Shown: positions 17,699 to 26,696, counted from the stretch's first letter. The stretch is DNA of 58,178 bases from an uncultured Veillonella sp. (GCF_934230905.1 NZ_CAKQFJ010000013.1:1-58178), one strand, 5' to 3'. Numbers and translations: made by a program. The notes: a model not told the origin generated them from the sequence alone.

Positions 17699-19744
17699 AT
17701 GATGAACGAAGCACTGACCTCTATTAAGGGAATTGGGCCTGGTCGAGAAAAACAACTTCATAAATTAGGCATAGATACCGTATCTAATTTATTGGCGTAT
17801 TTTCCACGTTCCTATGAAGATAGACGCAAAATTTATTCCATCAAAGAATTGGCAACTGGTATGACCGCAGGTGTGGTAGGTACTGTCGTATCCATTATGG
17901 AAAAACGTCCACGGCCTCGCTTATCTATTTTAGATATTACCATTACAGATGGCACTGGCTCCATGAAGATTGTCTTATTCAATCAAGGATATAAAAAGAA
18001 CTTTTACAAAAAAGGGCAACGTCTCTATGCGTATGGAAAGGCAGAATTTCAATATGGCTCTATGCAGATGAATTCTCCGCAAATAGAAAATCTTGGTCCT
18101 GATGCTATGCCCGATACAGGGATTGTCCCGATTTATCCCTTGGTGGATGGCGTTTCTCAATATGTTGTGCGCGGGTCTATTCGAAATTGGTTTGAAGCGC
18201 ATCATACAATGGTTGAAATTTTACCGCCTGAAATCATGGATCGTCATACAAGTATGAAACGTTATGATGCATTTAAAGAGATGCATTTTCCTTCGAGTAG
18301 TGAAAGTTATGAAAAAGCACGATATCAATTAGCCTATGAAGAACTATTTATCATGCAGTCTGGGTTGGCTTTGCTTAGGAATAAAGAGCAGTGTCATGTA
18401 GGGCCTAAGATGGAGTCAGATGGTACATTGATGGAACAATGTAGAACGAATTTACCCTTTCAGCTAACGGGTGATCAAGAACGTGCGGTTACAGAAATTT
18501 CACAAGACATGCAAGATGAACGGCCGATGCAACGATTATTACAAGGTGATGTGGGATCAGGTAAAACTGTTGTAGCTACATTGAGCCTTGTGAAAGCCGT
18601 AGAAAATGGATACCAAGCTGTTATCATGGCACCTACAGAAATCTTAGCGACTCAACATTTTGAGGGGATAACTGAATTTTGTAAAAATTTGCCTATTAAT
18701 ATTGCATTGCTTACAGGATCCACACCTAAAAAAGAAAAGGATAGAATTTATGAGGAGTTAGCAAATGGAACTATTCAATTGATTATCGGTACCCATGCGC
18801 TCATTCAGGACAAGGTTCAATTTAAGAACTTAGGATTAGTTATTATCGATGAGCAACATCGTTTTGGTGTTAATCAGCGTGCGGCTTTACAACATAAAGG
18901 GGTATATCCTCATGTTTTAATTATGACGGCTACACCGATTCCTAGAACGATGACGCTATCCGTATATGGAGACTTAGCTGTATCTCTCATTAAGGAAATG
19001 CCTCCAGGACGTAAACCAGTAAAGACTTATGTGGTGGATAGCTCATATAAAGAACGATTGCGTGTGTTCTTTGGTAAGGAAATGAAAGCAGGTCATCAAG
19101 TATATGTAGTCTGTCCTTTAGTTGAGGAGTCGGAAAAACTAGATTTACAAGCAGCAGAAGAACTTTTTTGGGAATTAAAAGACTATTTCTACAAAAGTTT
19201 TGAAGTAGGTCTCGTTCACGGTCGGATGAATCCAAAAGAAAAAGATGAAGTTATGCAACTCTTTCATGATGGACGAATTCAATTGCTCGTGTCCACAACT
19301 GTTATTGAGGTTGGCGTGAATGTTCCTAATGCGACAATTATGTGCATAGAAGGGGCTGAGCGCTTTGGATTATCACAATTACACCAATTACGTGGTCGCG
19401 TTGGGCGTGGGAACATTCAGGCATATTGTATTTTGGTTAGCGATTCAAAAGGTGATGTCAGTCAAGAGCGATTGCGGTTAATGGAATCTACACAAGATGG
19501 ATTTGAATTAGCGGAGCAAGATTTGTTATTACGTGGATCTGGTCAGTTGTTTGGCTTAGCACAATCTGGATTACCTGACTTACGAGTTGCTAATATTGTT
19601 AAAGATATAGATATATTAGTCACAGCACGTAATGATGTGTTGTCATATATACGTGACTTTGGTATCGAACAATTAGAAATTTGTATGAAAGAAGAATTAG
19701 AAAAAAGATTTGGTGAAAAATTTCTTAGAATATTGTATAATTAA
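17699..19744 (+). CDS. recG: ATP-dependent DNA helicase RecG
   Basis: A 681-residue branched-DNA translocase that remodels stalled replication forks and Holliday junctions. The N-terminal wedge/OB region starts with GIGPGREKQLHKLGI and contains FPRSYEDRR. The helicase core has Walker A GDVGSGKT (about 282-289) and motif II DEQH (about 384-387). ATPIPRTMTLS and the C-terminal GRVGRG and QDGFELAEQDLLLRGSGQLF segments are diagnostic of RecG/Mfd-type enzymes. ATG codons at 17699 and 17702 are both possible behind GAGG; the first is used here. It is a single gene facing away from rpmB. Confidence 0.97.
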   Translation: MMNEALTSIKGIGPGREKQLHKLGIDTVSNLLAYFPRSYEDRRKIYSIKELATGMTAGVVGTVVSIMEKRPRPRLSILDITITDGTGSMKIVLFNQGYKKNFYKKGQRLYAYGKAEFQYGSMQMNSPQIENLGPDAMPDTGIVPIYPLVDGVSQYVVRGSIRNWFEAHHTMVEILPPEIMDRHTSMKRYDAFKEMHFPSSSESYEKARYQLAYEELFIMQSGLALLRNKEQCHVGPKMESDGTLMEQCRTNLPFQLTGDQERAVTEISQDMQDERPMQRLLQGDVGSGKTVVATLSLVKAVENGYQAVIMAPTEILATQHFEGITEFCKNLPINIALLTGSTPKKEKDRIYEELANGTIQLIIGTHALIQDKVQFKNLGLVIIDEQHRFGVNQRAALQHKGVYPHVLIMTATPIPRTMTLSVYGDLAVSLIKEMPPGRKPVKTYVVDSSYKERLRVFFGKEMKAGHQVYVVCPLVEESEKLDLQAAEELFWELKDYFYKSFEVGLVHGRMNPKEKDEVMQLFHDGRIQLLVSTTVIEVGVNVPNATIMCIEGAERFGLSQLHQLRGRVGRGNIQAYCILVSDSKGDVSQERLRLMESTQDGFELAEQDLLLRGSGQLFGLAQSGLPDLRVANIVKDIDILVTARNDVLSYIRDFGIEQLEICMKEELEKRFGEKFLRILYN

Positions 19745-19804
19745 GTGGTAGGGCTAATAATTCTATAAGGTGCGATAATACTAGGTTTTATCTAGGTTTT
19801 CCCC

Positions 19805-19833
19805 TTGTATATAATAGCCTATTCTCGTATAAT
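19805..19833 (+). promoter_or_regulatory. Promoter of the tautomerase gene
   Basis: -35 TTGTAT (19805-19810), 17-base spacer, -10 TATAAT (19828-19833), 37 bases before the start codon. A second TATAAT overlaps at 19810-19815 without a good -35. Confidence 0.6.
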
Positions 19834-19870
19834 AGAAAAAACAATATTTTTGTATCTATGGAGGTGCCAT

Positions 19871-20056
19871 ATGCCATTAATTCATGTTGAACTCGTTGAA
19901 GGTCGTACAAAAGAACAAAAAAAACAATTAGGTGAAGCAATTACTAAAGCCGCTGTAGAAATCGTAAAGGTTCCTGCAGATGCAGTAAAAGTTATTTTTG
20001 TTGATATGAAAAAAGATGACTATATGGAAGGCGGCGTATTGCGGTCTGAACGCTAA
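19871..20056 (+). CDS. 4-oxalocrotonate tautomerase family protein
   Basis: A 61-codon gene; after Met removal the protein begins with the catalytic Pro-1 (MPLIHVELVEGR). The start at 19871 has GGAGGTGCC just upstream. A longer frame from 19805 overlaps the promoter and would bury the proline, so it is rejected. The small beta-alpha-beta subunit normally forms hexamers and performs keto-enol tautomerisation. The motifs EGRTKEQKKQLGEAIT and PADAVKVIFVDM are typical. The natural substrate is unknown and aromatic catabolism is not implied by the context. It has its own promoter and a strong terminator. Confidence 0.9.
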   Translation: MPLIHVELVEGRTKEQKKQLGEAITKAAVEIVKVPADAVKVIFVDMKKDDYMEGGVLRSER

Positions 20057-20062
20057 TGAAAG

Positions 20063-20106
20063 CTACGATTATCCGTTCTAGCCTTAATGGCTAGAACGGG
20101 TCGTAG
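20063..20106 (+). terminator. Terminator after the tautomerase gene
   Basis: Inner 11-base stem CCGTTCTAGCC / GGCTAGAACGG (20073-20083 with 20089-20099) with loop TTAAT, outer pairing CTACGA/TCGTAG, followed by TTTTGTTTTTT. Confidence 0.9.
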
Positions 20107-20140
20107 TTTTGTTTTTTATTATACGAGAAAGGAAAGACAA

Positions 20141-21598
20141 ATGAGAGACGATAAATTTGGTATGCGTGGATTAACTTTTGATGATGTATTACTAGTGCCA
20201 GCTGCATCTGATGTATTACCATATCAAGTAGATTTAAAGACACAACTGACACGTGATATTTCACTAAATATTCCTATGATTAGTTCTGGTATGGATACTG
20301 TTACAGAATCTCGTATGGCTATTGCAATGGCTCGTGAAGGTGGTATGGGCGTTATTCATAAGAATATGTCTATAGAGGAACAAGCTCACGAAGTAGATAC
20401 AGTGAAACGTTCAGAACATGGTGTTATCGTTGATCCAATTTTCCTAAGCCCTCAGAATCTTTTGGCCGATGCAGAAGAATTGATGCATAAATATAAAATT
20501 TCTGGTGTACCTATTACAGAACATGGTAAACTAGTAGGGATCATTACCAATCGCGATATGCGTTTTGAAACTGATTTGACTCGTCAAATTGGGGCCTGTA
20601 TGACAAGTGAAGGTTTAGTCACAGCTCCTGAAGGAACTTCCTTGGAGATGGCTAAATCTATTTTAAGTAAACATCGTATTGAAAAATTGCCATTAGTTGA
20701 TAAAGCTGGTAACTTAAAAGGCTTAATTACGATTAAAGATATTGAAAAAGCTACAAAGTATCCTAATTCTGCTAAGGATGCTAGTGGTCGTCTTTTGGTT
20801 GGTGCGGCTGTTGGTGTATCTAAAGATATGTACGACCGTTTGGATGCACTTGTAGCAGCTAAGGCTGATGTTATCATTGTTGATACTGCTCATGGCCATT
20901 CTGCAGGTGTATTACGTACATTGAAAGAAATCAAACAAGCCTATCCACATATTCCAGTTATTGCTGGTAATGTTGCAACCGCAGCTGGTACAGAGGCTCT
21001 CATTGAAGCTGGTGCAGATGCAGTAAAAATTGGTATAGGTCCTGGTTCTATTTGTACAACTCGTGTAATTGCTGGTATTGGTGTTCCTCAAATTACCGCT
21101 GTATATGAATCCGCTAAAGTGGCAAAACGTTATGGTATTCCAATTATCGCGGATGGTGGTATTAAGTACTCTGGTGATATTGCTAAAGCAATTGCAGCCG
21201 GTGCCAATGTTGTTATGATGGGAAATATTCTTGCTGGCACTGATGAAAGTCCAGGAGAAACTGTTATTTACCAAGGTCGTTCCTATAAAGTATATCGTGG
21301 TATGGGTAGCTTAGGTGCTATGAAACTTGGTAGTAAAGATCGTTATTTCCAATCAGAAGCTAAAAAATTAGTTCCTGAAGGAATTGAAGGCCGAGTACCT
21401 TATAAAGGTATGTTGGCAGATACTATTTTCCAAATGGTTGGTGGTTTACGTGCTAGTATGGGATACTGTGGTTGCCATAATATTAAAGAAATGATTGAAA
21501 ATACTCAATTTATTCAAATTACGGCAGCAGGCTTGAAAGAAAGTCATCCACATGATGTAAGTATCACCGTAGAAGCACCGAACTATAGTGGTTTATAA
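20141..21598 (+). CDS. guaB: Inosine-5'-monophosphate dehydrogenase
   Basis: A 485-residue enzyme that oxidises IMP to XMP with NAD+, the first committed step of GMP synthesis. The start at 20141 follows GAGAAAGGA; an in-frame ATG at 20087 lies inside the preceding terminator and is rejected. It has an (alpha/beta)8 barrel with two CBS domains inserted (about residues 90-200). The catalytic loop GIGPGSICTTR has the nucleophilic cysteine at about 305. The flap and C terminus (YRGMGSLGAM, GYCGCHNI) match the family. The WecG/TagA-family gene follows after 12 bases, suggesting partial cotranscription. Confidence 0.97.
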   Translation: MRDDKFGMRGLTFDDVLLVPAASDVLPYQVDLKTQLTRDISLNIPMISSGMDTVTESRMAIAMAREGGMGVIHKNMSIEEQAHEVDTVKRSEHGVIVDPIFLSPQNLLADAEELMHKYKISGVPITEHGKLVGIITNRDMRFETDLTRQIGACMTSEGLVTAPEGTSLEMAKSILSKHRIEKLPLVDKAGNLKGLITIKDIEKATKYPNSAKDASGRLLVGAAVGVSKDMYDRLDALVAAKADVIIVDTAHGHSAGVLRTLKEIKQAYPHIPVIAGNVATAAGTEALIEAGADAVKIGIGPGSICTTRVIAGIGVPQITAVYESAKVAKRYGIPIIADGGIKYSGDIAKAIAAGANVVMMGNILAGTDESPGETVIYQGRSYKVYRGMGSLGAMKLGSKDRYFQSEAKKLVPEGIEGRVPYKGMLADTIFQMVGGLRASMGYCGCHNIKEMIENTQFIQITAAGLKESHPHDVSITVEAPNYSGL

Positions 21599-21610
21599 TG
21601 GAGTATTATT

Positions 21611-22333
21611 TTGAGTAAACGTATTTCGGTATTATCCGTCCCTATTGATTGCATTACAATGGATGAAGCAGTTTCAAAAATTATAGAGATGACGAAGCAA
21701 TCAGGGCTACATCTAGTAGCAACTGCCAATGCTGAAATGGTTATGCTAGCAAATCAGGATCCCGTGTTACATGGGATCTTGAATTCCGCTAGTTTGGTTG
21801 TTCCTGATGGAGCTGGTATATTGTGGGCAGCAGAACGTATGGGTGAAAGTGTACCTGAACGTGTTACTGGTGTAGATATTACCAAAGAATTGTTTAAAAA
21901 AGCTGCGAGTAATCAAATCCCCGTATATTGTTTAGGTGCTGCTCCTGGGGTAGCACAACAAGCAGTTTCTAATTTACAGGCAATGTATGGTACCATTAAT
22001 ATTGCTGGTATTCATGATGGTTTCTTTAATGAAGAAGAGGAACAACGTATTATTAAAGATATTGAAGTTTCGGGTGCTAAGCTAGTATTTGTTGCATTAG
22101 GTGTGCCAAAACAGGAACAATGGATTTCAGAAAAATTATCCTCTTTACAAGGCGTTGTGGCCATTGGTATAGGAGGGTCTTTTGATGTGTTGGCTGGAAA
22201 TATTCCACGTGCACCTCATTGGATGCAACGTAATCGTTTAGAATGGTTGTATAGATTATATTTAGAACCTAAACGTATTGGCCGAATGTTGGCCATTCCA
22301 AGGTTTATGTGGACTGTTATTAAGAATAAATAG
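21611..22333 (+). CDS. WecG/TagA/CpsF family glycosyltransferase
   Basis: A 240-residue GT26 enzyme of the N-acetylmannosaminyltransferase type, which adds a sugar to undecaprenyl-diphosphate-GlcNAc at the inner face of the membrane during surface polymer synthesis. Diagnostic segments are TANAEMVMLANQDP, VVPDGAGILWAA, PVYCLGAAPGVA and ALGVPKQEQWI. The basic C-terminal region binds the membrane interface. It starts at TTG 21611 behind GGAG. It is followed by phosphatidylethanolamine synthesis genes and a GT2 enzyme, so it is part of an envelope gene run. The exact acceptor and sugar cannot be read from sequence. Confidence 0.9.
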   Translation: MSKRISVLSVPIDCITMDEAVSKIIEMTKQSGLHLVATANAEMVMLANQDPVLHGILNSASLVVPDGAGILWAAERMGESVPERVTGVDITKELFKKAASNQIPVYCLGAAPGVAQQAVSNLQAMYGTINIAGIHDGFFNEEEEQRIIKDIEVSGAKLVFVALGVPKQEQWISEKLSSLQGVVAIGIGGSFDVLAGNIPRAPHWMQRNRLEWLYRLYLEPKRIGRMLAIPRFMWTVIKNK

Positions 22334-22345
22334 GGGAGTTTAGTT

Positions 22346-22987
22346 GTGCCTACAGGACCAATAATAAAAGAAGGATTTCCTTTAATCGGAGTGATGCTTA
22401 TCATTACGATTATAGCTGCGTATTTTGGATATTATAGTATTGCAATCATCACATTTATTTTGGCATTATTTTTTATGAATTTTTTTAGAAATCCAAAACG
22501 CAACATTCCTACTGATCCGGATGCTATATTATCGCCAGCTGATGGAAAGGTAATGGAGATTGAAGATGTATATGAAGACTTGTATTTACATCGAGAATGT
22601 AAAAAGGTAACAATATTTTTATCTGTTTTTGATGTGCATGCCAATCGAGCTCCTATTGAAGGTAAAATTACATATCGTCATTACACGATGGGAAGTTTTT
22701 TACCTGCTTTTAAAGAAGAGGTAGGATTTGAAAATGAACGCCACACAATTTGTATAGAAAATGATAAAACAGAAGTGCTAGTTACTCAAATTGCAGGCTT
22801 ATTGGCCCGTCGTATCGTTTCCTGGACGGATCTTGATAGTATATTAGAACGTGGTCAGTTATATGGCATGATTAAATTTGGTTCGTGTACTGAAATTTAT
22901 ATGGATAAAAATGTAGAAATCTGCATTAAAAAAGGTCAACATATCACTGGTGGAGATACTATTATCGGGAGGTTGCATCATGAATAA
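22346..22987 (+). CDS. psd: Phosphatidylserine decarboxylase (short form)
   Basis: A 213-residue proenzyme that converts phosphatidylserine to phosphatidylethanolamine at the inner membrane. Two N-terminal hydrophobic segments (about residues 8-50) precede the catalytic region FFRNPKR...LSPADGKVMEIE and the conserved VFDVHANRAPI. Self-cleavage at the Gly-Ser bond creates the pyruvoyl group; here the site reads FGSCTEI, so the serine is kept. The size matches the short PSD-A type rather than the E. coli enzyme. GTG start behind GGGGAG. It overlaps pssA by eight bases, so the two steps of PE synthesis are coupled. Confidence 0.93.
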   Translation: MPTGPIIKEGFPLIGVMLIITIIAAYFGYYSIAIITFILALFFMNFFRNPKRNIPTDPDAILSPADGKVMEIEDVYEDLYLHRECKKVTIFLSVFDVHANRAPIEGKITYRHYTMGSFLPAFKEEVGFENERHTICIENDKTEVLVTQIAGLLARRIVSWTDLDSILERGQLYGMIKFGSCTEIYMDKNVEICIKKGQHITGGDTIIGRLHHE

Positions 22988-23651
22988 ATCAATCATTCCA
23001 AATTTATTTACTAGTTCTAACTTAGCTTTTGGTGTTATTGGAATAACATTAGCTGCTACGGGGAATACCTTTGGAGCGGCAATTTGTGTAATACTTTCAT
23101 TAATTGCAGATGGTTTAGATGGTCGTGTTGCTAGGGCTTTAGGGGTTGCAGGGCCTATGGGGCGCGAATTAGACTCTTTGTCTGATGTTGTTGGATTTGG
23201 TGTTGCGCCAGCTTATATGCTCTATGTTAATGATTTGCAAGGATTAGGTTGGCTTGGATATGTTCCATTATTGGCGTTTGCTGTTTTGGGTGCATTTCGT
23301 CTAGCTCGCTTTAATATTAAAACTGATGATATTCATGGTTATTTTGAAGGTCTTCCTATACCAGCAGCTGGCTGTCTAGCTGCTACCTATGTCTTGTGTG
23401 GTGTGCGAGTGCCACAATTAGTTCTTTTTGTGGCTATGATTCTTGTTGGAATTTTAATGGTCAGTGAAGTTAAGTATCCCGATTTTAAAGGGAAAAGTGC
23501 AGTTCGTATTAGTAAAATAGCTCTTGTATTGGTAGCGCTTCTTATTATTGCTGCGTTAGTATATGATTGGCATACTTGGGCTGTTATGATTTTTACTGGT
23601 TATGTGTTGTTTGGTCTGTTTAATACAGCGTTGAATATAGTGCGTAAATAG
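22980..23651 (+). CDS. pssA: CDP-diacylglycerol-serine O-phosphatidyltransferase
   Basis: A 223-residue integral membrane CDP-alcohol phosphatidyltransferase that makes phosphatidylserine, the substrate of the upstream decarboxylase. The family motif D-G-x2-A-R-x8-G-x3-D-x3-D is intact (DGRVARALG...GRELDSLSD). About seven hydrophobic helices fill the protein. The start at 22980 lies within the last codons of psd, behind CGGGAGG; a longer in-frame start at 22950 is less likely. Confidence 0.93.
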   Translation: MNKSIIPNLFTSSNLAFGVIGITLAATGNTFGAAICVILSLIADGLDGRVARALGVAGPMGRELDSLSDVVGFGVAPAYMLYVNDLQGLGWLGYVPLLAFAVLGAFRLARFNIKTDDIHGYFEGLPIPAAGCLAATYVLCGVRVPQLVLFVAMILVGILMVSEVKYPDFKGKSAVRISKIALVLVALLIIAALVYDWHTWAVMIFTGYVLFGLFNTALNIVRK

Positions 23652-23669
23652 ACTGTGGAGGGTTGGCTT

Positions 23670-24932
23670 ATGGATTACCTACTGGATCTGATAATGATTC
23701 CTATGCAGGTAATAATCGTAATTTATACGGTTTATTATTTCGTACTTGCTGTTATAGGTATGTGGCGATCTCGAGTTCATAAAAACTATACACCGAAAAA
23801 TTCATTTGCCATTGTTGTGTGTGCTCATAATGAAGAGGCTGTAGTTGGAGAACTTGTAAAAAATTTAAAAGGGTTAGATTATCCTGATGAGTTATACGAT
23901 ATTTTTGTCGTAGCAGATAATTGTACTGATAAAACAGCGGAGGTAGCTAGTGCTGCTGGAGCGAATGTACATGAACGTTTTAATAAAGACGATGTTGGCA
24001 AAGGTTATGCCATGGGATGGATGTTTGATCGTGTGGATAAGATGGATAGAAAATATGATGCTTTCCTTATTTTTGATGCCGATAACTTAGTACATCCTCA
24101 ATTTATGTTGGAAATGAATGATCATCTTGAAAAAGGTGAGTCTGTAATCCAAGGTTATTTGAACTCTAAAAACCCAACAGATTCTTGGGTCGCTGGCACT
24201 TTTTCTATCATGTTTTGGATGGTTAATCATATGTGGCATCTAGCTAAATATCGCATTGGTTTATCTACTGCTTTAGGTGGCACAGGAATGTGTATTCGTA
24301 CATCTATTATTAAAGAATATGGCTGGGATTGTACAAGCTTAACAGAGGATATGGAGTTCTCCATGAAGCTATTAACACATGGCCTTAAAACAACATGGGC
24401 TCATGATGCTATTGTGTATGATGAAAAAGTAACTACTATGATGGCCTCTTGTAAACAGCGTTTGCGTTGGGCACAAGGTCAATTTGACTGTGCAGATCGC
24501 TATATTCCTAAGTTATTTGCAGCAGGCATTAAGCAAGGTAATATTGTTATTTTAGATGGTATTTTGCAAGTTAGTCAGCCTTATTTTTTACTGTTGACGA
24601 CTATTTATTTGGTATTATCTTATATCAATGCCTATGTACCGATTTATACCAATATTTTATATCAAATTATGCCTATGTCTGTATGGCAAATTATAGGTAT
24701 TGGCCAGTATTTATTCCCGCTTATTGTGCTATTAAAAATAAAAGTACCTCCTAAAATTTGGTTCTATTATTTATTGTATCCAATTTTTGTATATTCTTGG
24801 GTTCCAGTCAATATTTTAGGTTGGTTCCGTCGGCATAATAAGGAATGGTCTCATACGGTGCATACTAGAGCAGTTGGTTTAGGTGATGTAAAACTAACTC
24901 GTATGGGTAATATGAATAAAAATAATAAATAG
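23670..24932 (+). CDS. Membrane-bound family 2 glycosyltransferase
   Basis: A 420-residue GT-A fold transferase with one N-terminal membrane helix (about residues 8-32) and about four C-terminal helices (residues 300-400). Motifs seen are VCAHNEEAVVGEL (donor binding), FDADN (DxD), TEDMEFS, and QRLRWAQGQ. QxxRW-type motifs occur in processive enzymes such as cellulose and hyaluronan synthases. The product is unknown. The start at 23670 has GGAGG eight bases upstream; an in-frame GTG at 23655 is less likely. It lies 18 bases after pssA and before surE, consistent with an envelope polymer or glycolipid role. Confidence 0.88.
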   Translation: MDYLLDLIMIPMQVIIVIYTVYYFVLAVIGMWRSRVHKNYTPKNSFAIVVCAHNEEAVVGELVKNLKGLDYPDELYDIFVVADNCTDKTAEVASAAGANVHERFNKDDVGKGYAMGWMFDRVDKMDRKYDAFLIFDADNLVHPQFMLEMNDHLEKGESVIQGYLNSKNPTDSWVAGTFSIMFWMVNHMWHLAKYRIGLSTALGGTGMCIRTSIIKEYGWDCTSLTEDMEFSMKLLTHGLKTTWAHDAIVYDEKVTTMMASCKQRLRWAQGQFDCADRYIPKLFAAGIKQGNIVILDGILQVSQPYFLLLTTIYLVLSYINAYVPIYTNILYQIMPMSVWQIIGIGQYLFPLIVLLKIKVPPKIWFYYLLYPIFVYSWVPVNILGWFRRHNKEWSHTVHTRAVGLGDVKLTRMGNMNKNNK

Positions 24933-24940
24933 GAGAATAT

Positions 24941-25702
24941 ATGCATATTTTAATGTGTAATGATGATGGAATTTTGGCGGCAGGTCTTCGTAATTTAGCT
25001 GATTATTTAAGTCAATTCTATCGTGTCACTGTTGTAGCACCTATGGTTGAACAAAGTGCAAAGTCTCATGCTTTAACAACTGAAATTCCTTTAAAATTAG
25101 ATGCATATAGTGAAGAAGATGCTAATCCTAGATTATATGGTTTATCGGGAACACCATCAGATTGTATGAAGTTTGGACTAAGCTATCTTCTAGCCGATGA
25201 TATGCCAGACCTTGTTGTGTCTGGCATTAATCACGGTTTTAATTTGGGATCTGATGTGCTATATTCTGGCACTGTATCAGCAGCAATGGAAAGTTCTTTT
25301 TATGGTATTCCTGGATTAGCTTTATCCGTAGAAAGATATTCAGATGAGCGTGGGGCTGAAATGCATCCATTTATTTACAGTTTAATTGAAACTGTATTTA
25401 ATGAGCATCATTTTGAAGGCCTATTAAATGTTAACTTTCCTAAAACAGGTTTATGTGATTGGGACCATTTTAAATTAGTTAGTCAAGGACTTCAAACTTA
25501 TAGTAATATAATTGATGCGCGTATTAATTCACGAGGTCAAGATTATTACTGGTTGGCTGGTGATTTAGATTGTGGAAAAGAAGCTGTTCCAACAGATGTT
25601 GAATATGCTCGAAAAGGCTATATTACAGGTGTAACATTGACTTGGAAGCAGCAAGATAATGAATCAATGAATACGTTAACTAATATTTTAGAAAAAATAT
25701 AA
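24941..25702 (+). CDS. surE: 5'/3'-nucleotidase SurE
   Basis: A 253-residue metal-dependent nucleoside monophosphate phosphatase of the cytoplasm. The metal-binding N terminus MCNDDGILAAG is typical, as are APMVEQSAKSHALTTE and the SGINHGFNLGSDVLYSGTVS block. SurE proteins salvage nucleotides and hydrolyse short polyphosphate. It is eight bases after the glycosyltransferase stop, behind AGGAG, so it closes this run. The next feature is the tRNA promoter. Confidence 0.95.
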   Translation: MHILMCNDDGILAAGLRNLADYLSQFYRVTVVAPMVEQSAKSHALTTEIPLKLDAYSEEDANPRLYGLSGTPSDCMKFGLSYLLADDMPDLVVSGINHGFNLGSDVLYSGTVSAAMESSFYGIPGLALSVERYSDERGAEMHPFIYSLIETVFNEHHFEGLLNVNFPKTGLCDWDHFKLVSQGLQTYSNIIDARINSRGQDYYWLAGDLDCGKEAVPTDVEYARKGYITGVTLTWKQQDNESMNTLTNILEKI

Positions 25703-25710
25703 TTTTTTTG

Positions 25711-25739
25711 TTGACAGACATTTTGTATTCCTATATAAT
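25711..25739 (+). promoter_or_regulatory. Promoter of tRNA-Leu
   Basis: Consensus -35 TTGACA (25711-25716), 17-base spacer, consensus -10 TATAAT (25734-25739), 17 bases before the mature tRNA 5' end. It is one of the best promoters in the window. Confidence 0.9.
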
Positions 25740-25756
25740 TACAAATGTTCCGAGAT

Positions 25757-25840
25757 GCCGGAGTGGCGGAATGGCAGACGCACTTGACTCAAAATCAAGC
25801 GGGTAACACCGTGTGGGTTCAAGTCCCACCTCCGGCACCA
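25757..25840 (+). tRNA. tRNA-Leu, anticodon CAA
   Basis: An 84-base tRNA with encoded CCA. Acceptor stem GCCGGAG / CTCCGGC, then ACCA. The D arm uses GCG/CGC. The anticodon stem CTTGA/TCAAG encloses the loop CTCAAAA, giving anticodon CAA (reads UUG). A long class II variable arm (CGGGT-AAC-ACCG) and the T arm around GGGTTCAAGTCCC complete the fold. Confidence 0.96.
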
Positions 25841-25861
25841 AATACGAGCGGAAACGCTTGC

Positions 25862-25891
25862 ACAGGTGATAAGAGTAATCTTATCACCTGT
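25862..25891 (+). terminator. Terminator after tRNA-Leu
   Basis: Perfect 12-base stem ACAGGTGATAAG / CTTATCACCTGT with loop AGTAAT, followed by six further Ts. A small AGCG-GAAA-CGCT hairpin (25847-25858) lies between it and the tRNA. Confidence 0.92.
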
Positions 25892-25931
25892 TTTTTATTT
25901 ATACATTTCCAATAAAATGATAGAGGATGTT

Positions 25932-26696
25932 ATGGATATACAACATATTATGGATTATTTACCAACAACATATACTTTGCAACAGGGGGAATCATCAAAA
26001 ACAATGGTTGATTTGCAGCTATTAAAGGAGATACCTATTGATAGTTCTGTTAATCAGTGTCAAGGATTTTGCTATAATTCAAAAAAAGATGTATTTGTAT
26101 TGGCTTGTATTAATTCCGAAAATTCACGTCAAATCATATACGAACTTGATCCAAAGACATTTGAAATTGTAGGGACCTATAGGTTTCATAATTCTACAGA
26201 ATTAGCACATATGAATACACTTACATATAATCCGGATACAAACTTGTTATATACGACGAATGCAACGGTTGATGGACATCGTATTACTACAATTAATGCA
26301 GATACAATGTCAATTGAAGATACGATTACAATTTCTGAGCGTGTATTTAATTTAGCTTATGACCAAAAAAATAAAGAATTTATATCAATTGTACCTATTG
26401 ATGCAACAATGAGACGTATTAATTACTATACACCTCAATTTAAATTAATACAGTTTAAAGATATAGATGCTCATAATAATGATTTTAATAATAATGGGGC
26501 TTTTGCTAGTGCTGGTCAAACTATATTTGCAACGTTGTCTACAGTGGTTACTATCGATAAAGATGGTAATGTTTCTAGAATAATTCCATTTCAAAAAGGA
26601 TTAGAAATAGAAGATTTAGATATGCGTCATAATATAATGTATGCAGCTGTTAATATGAATCATAAGGTTTTTATTTATAGTATGCTAAACTATTAA
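25932..26696 (+). CDS. Orphan protein with propeller-like repeats
   Basis: A 254-residue soluble protein that I do not recognise. The sequence has a repeated strand-rich pattern about 45 residues long: GFCYNSKKDVFVLACI, TLTYNPDTNLLYTTNA, NLAYDQKNKEFISIVP, and DLDMRHNIMYAAVNM near the end. This is what a small beta-propeller of the YncE or SMP-30 type would show. There is no signal peptide, lipobox or membrane segment, so it should be cytoplasmic. The start at 25932 has GAGG eight bases upstream; a longer frame from 25866 would begin inside the tRNA terminator. No clear promoter is seen between that terminator and the gene. Confidence 0.65.
   Translation: MDIQHIMDYLPTTYTLQQGESSKTMVDLQLLKEIPIDSSVNQCQGFCYNSKKDVFVLACINSENSRQIIYELDPKTFEIVGTYRFHNSTELAHMNTLTYNPDTNLLYTTNATVDGHRITTINADTMSIEDTITISERVFNLAYDQKNKEFISIVPIDATMRRINYYTPQFKLIQFKDIDAHNNDFNNNGAFASAGQTIFATLSTVVTIDKDGNVSRIIPFQKGLEIEDLDMRHNIMYAAVNMNHKVFIYSMLNY

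Noticed and set aside
19781..19800. Direct repeat CTAGGTTTT twice, 11 bases apart
   Set aside because: Lies upstream of the tautomerase promoter, but is short and AT-rich with no partner site elsewhere in the window; not enough to call an operator.
25757..25931. Integration site of a mobile element at tRNA-Leu
   Set aside because: No integrase, no repeat of the tRNA 3' end downstream, and housekeeping genes continue after one orphan gene.
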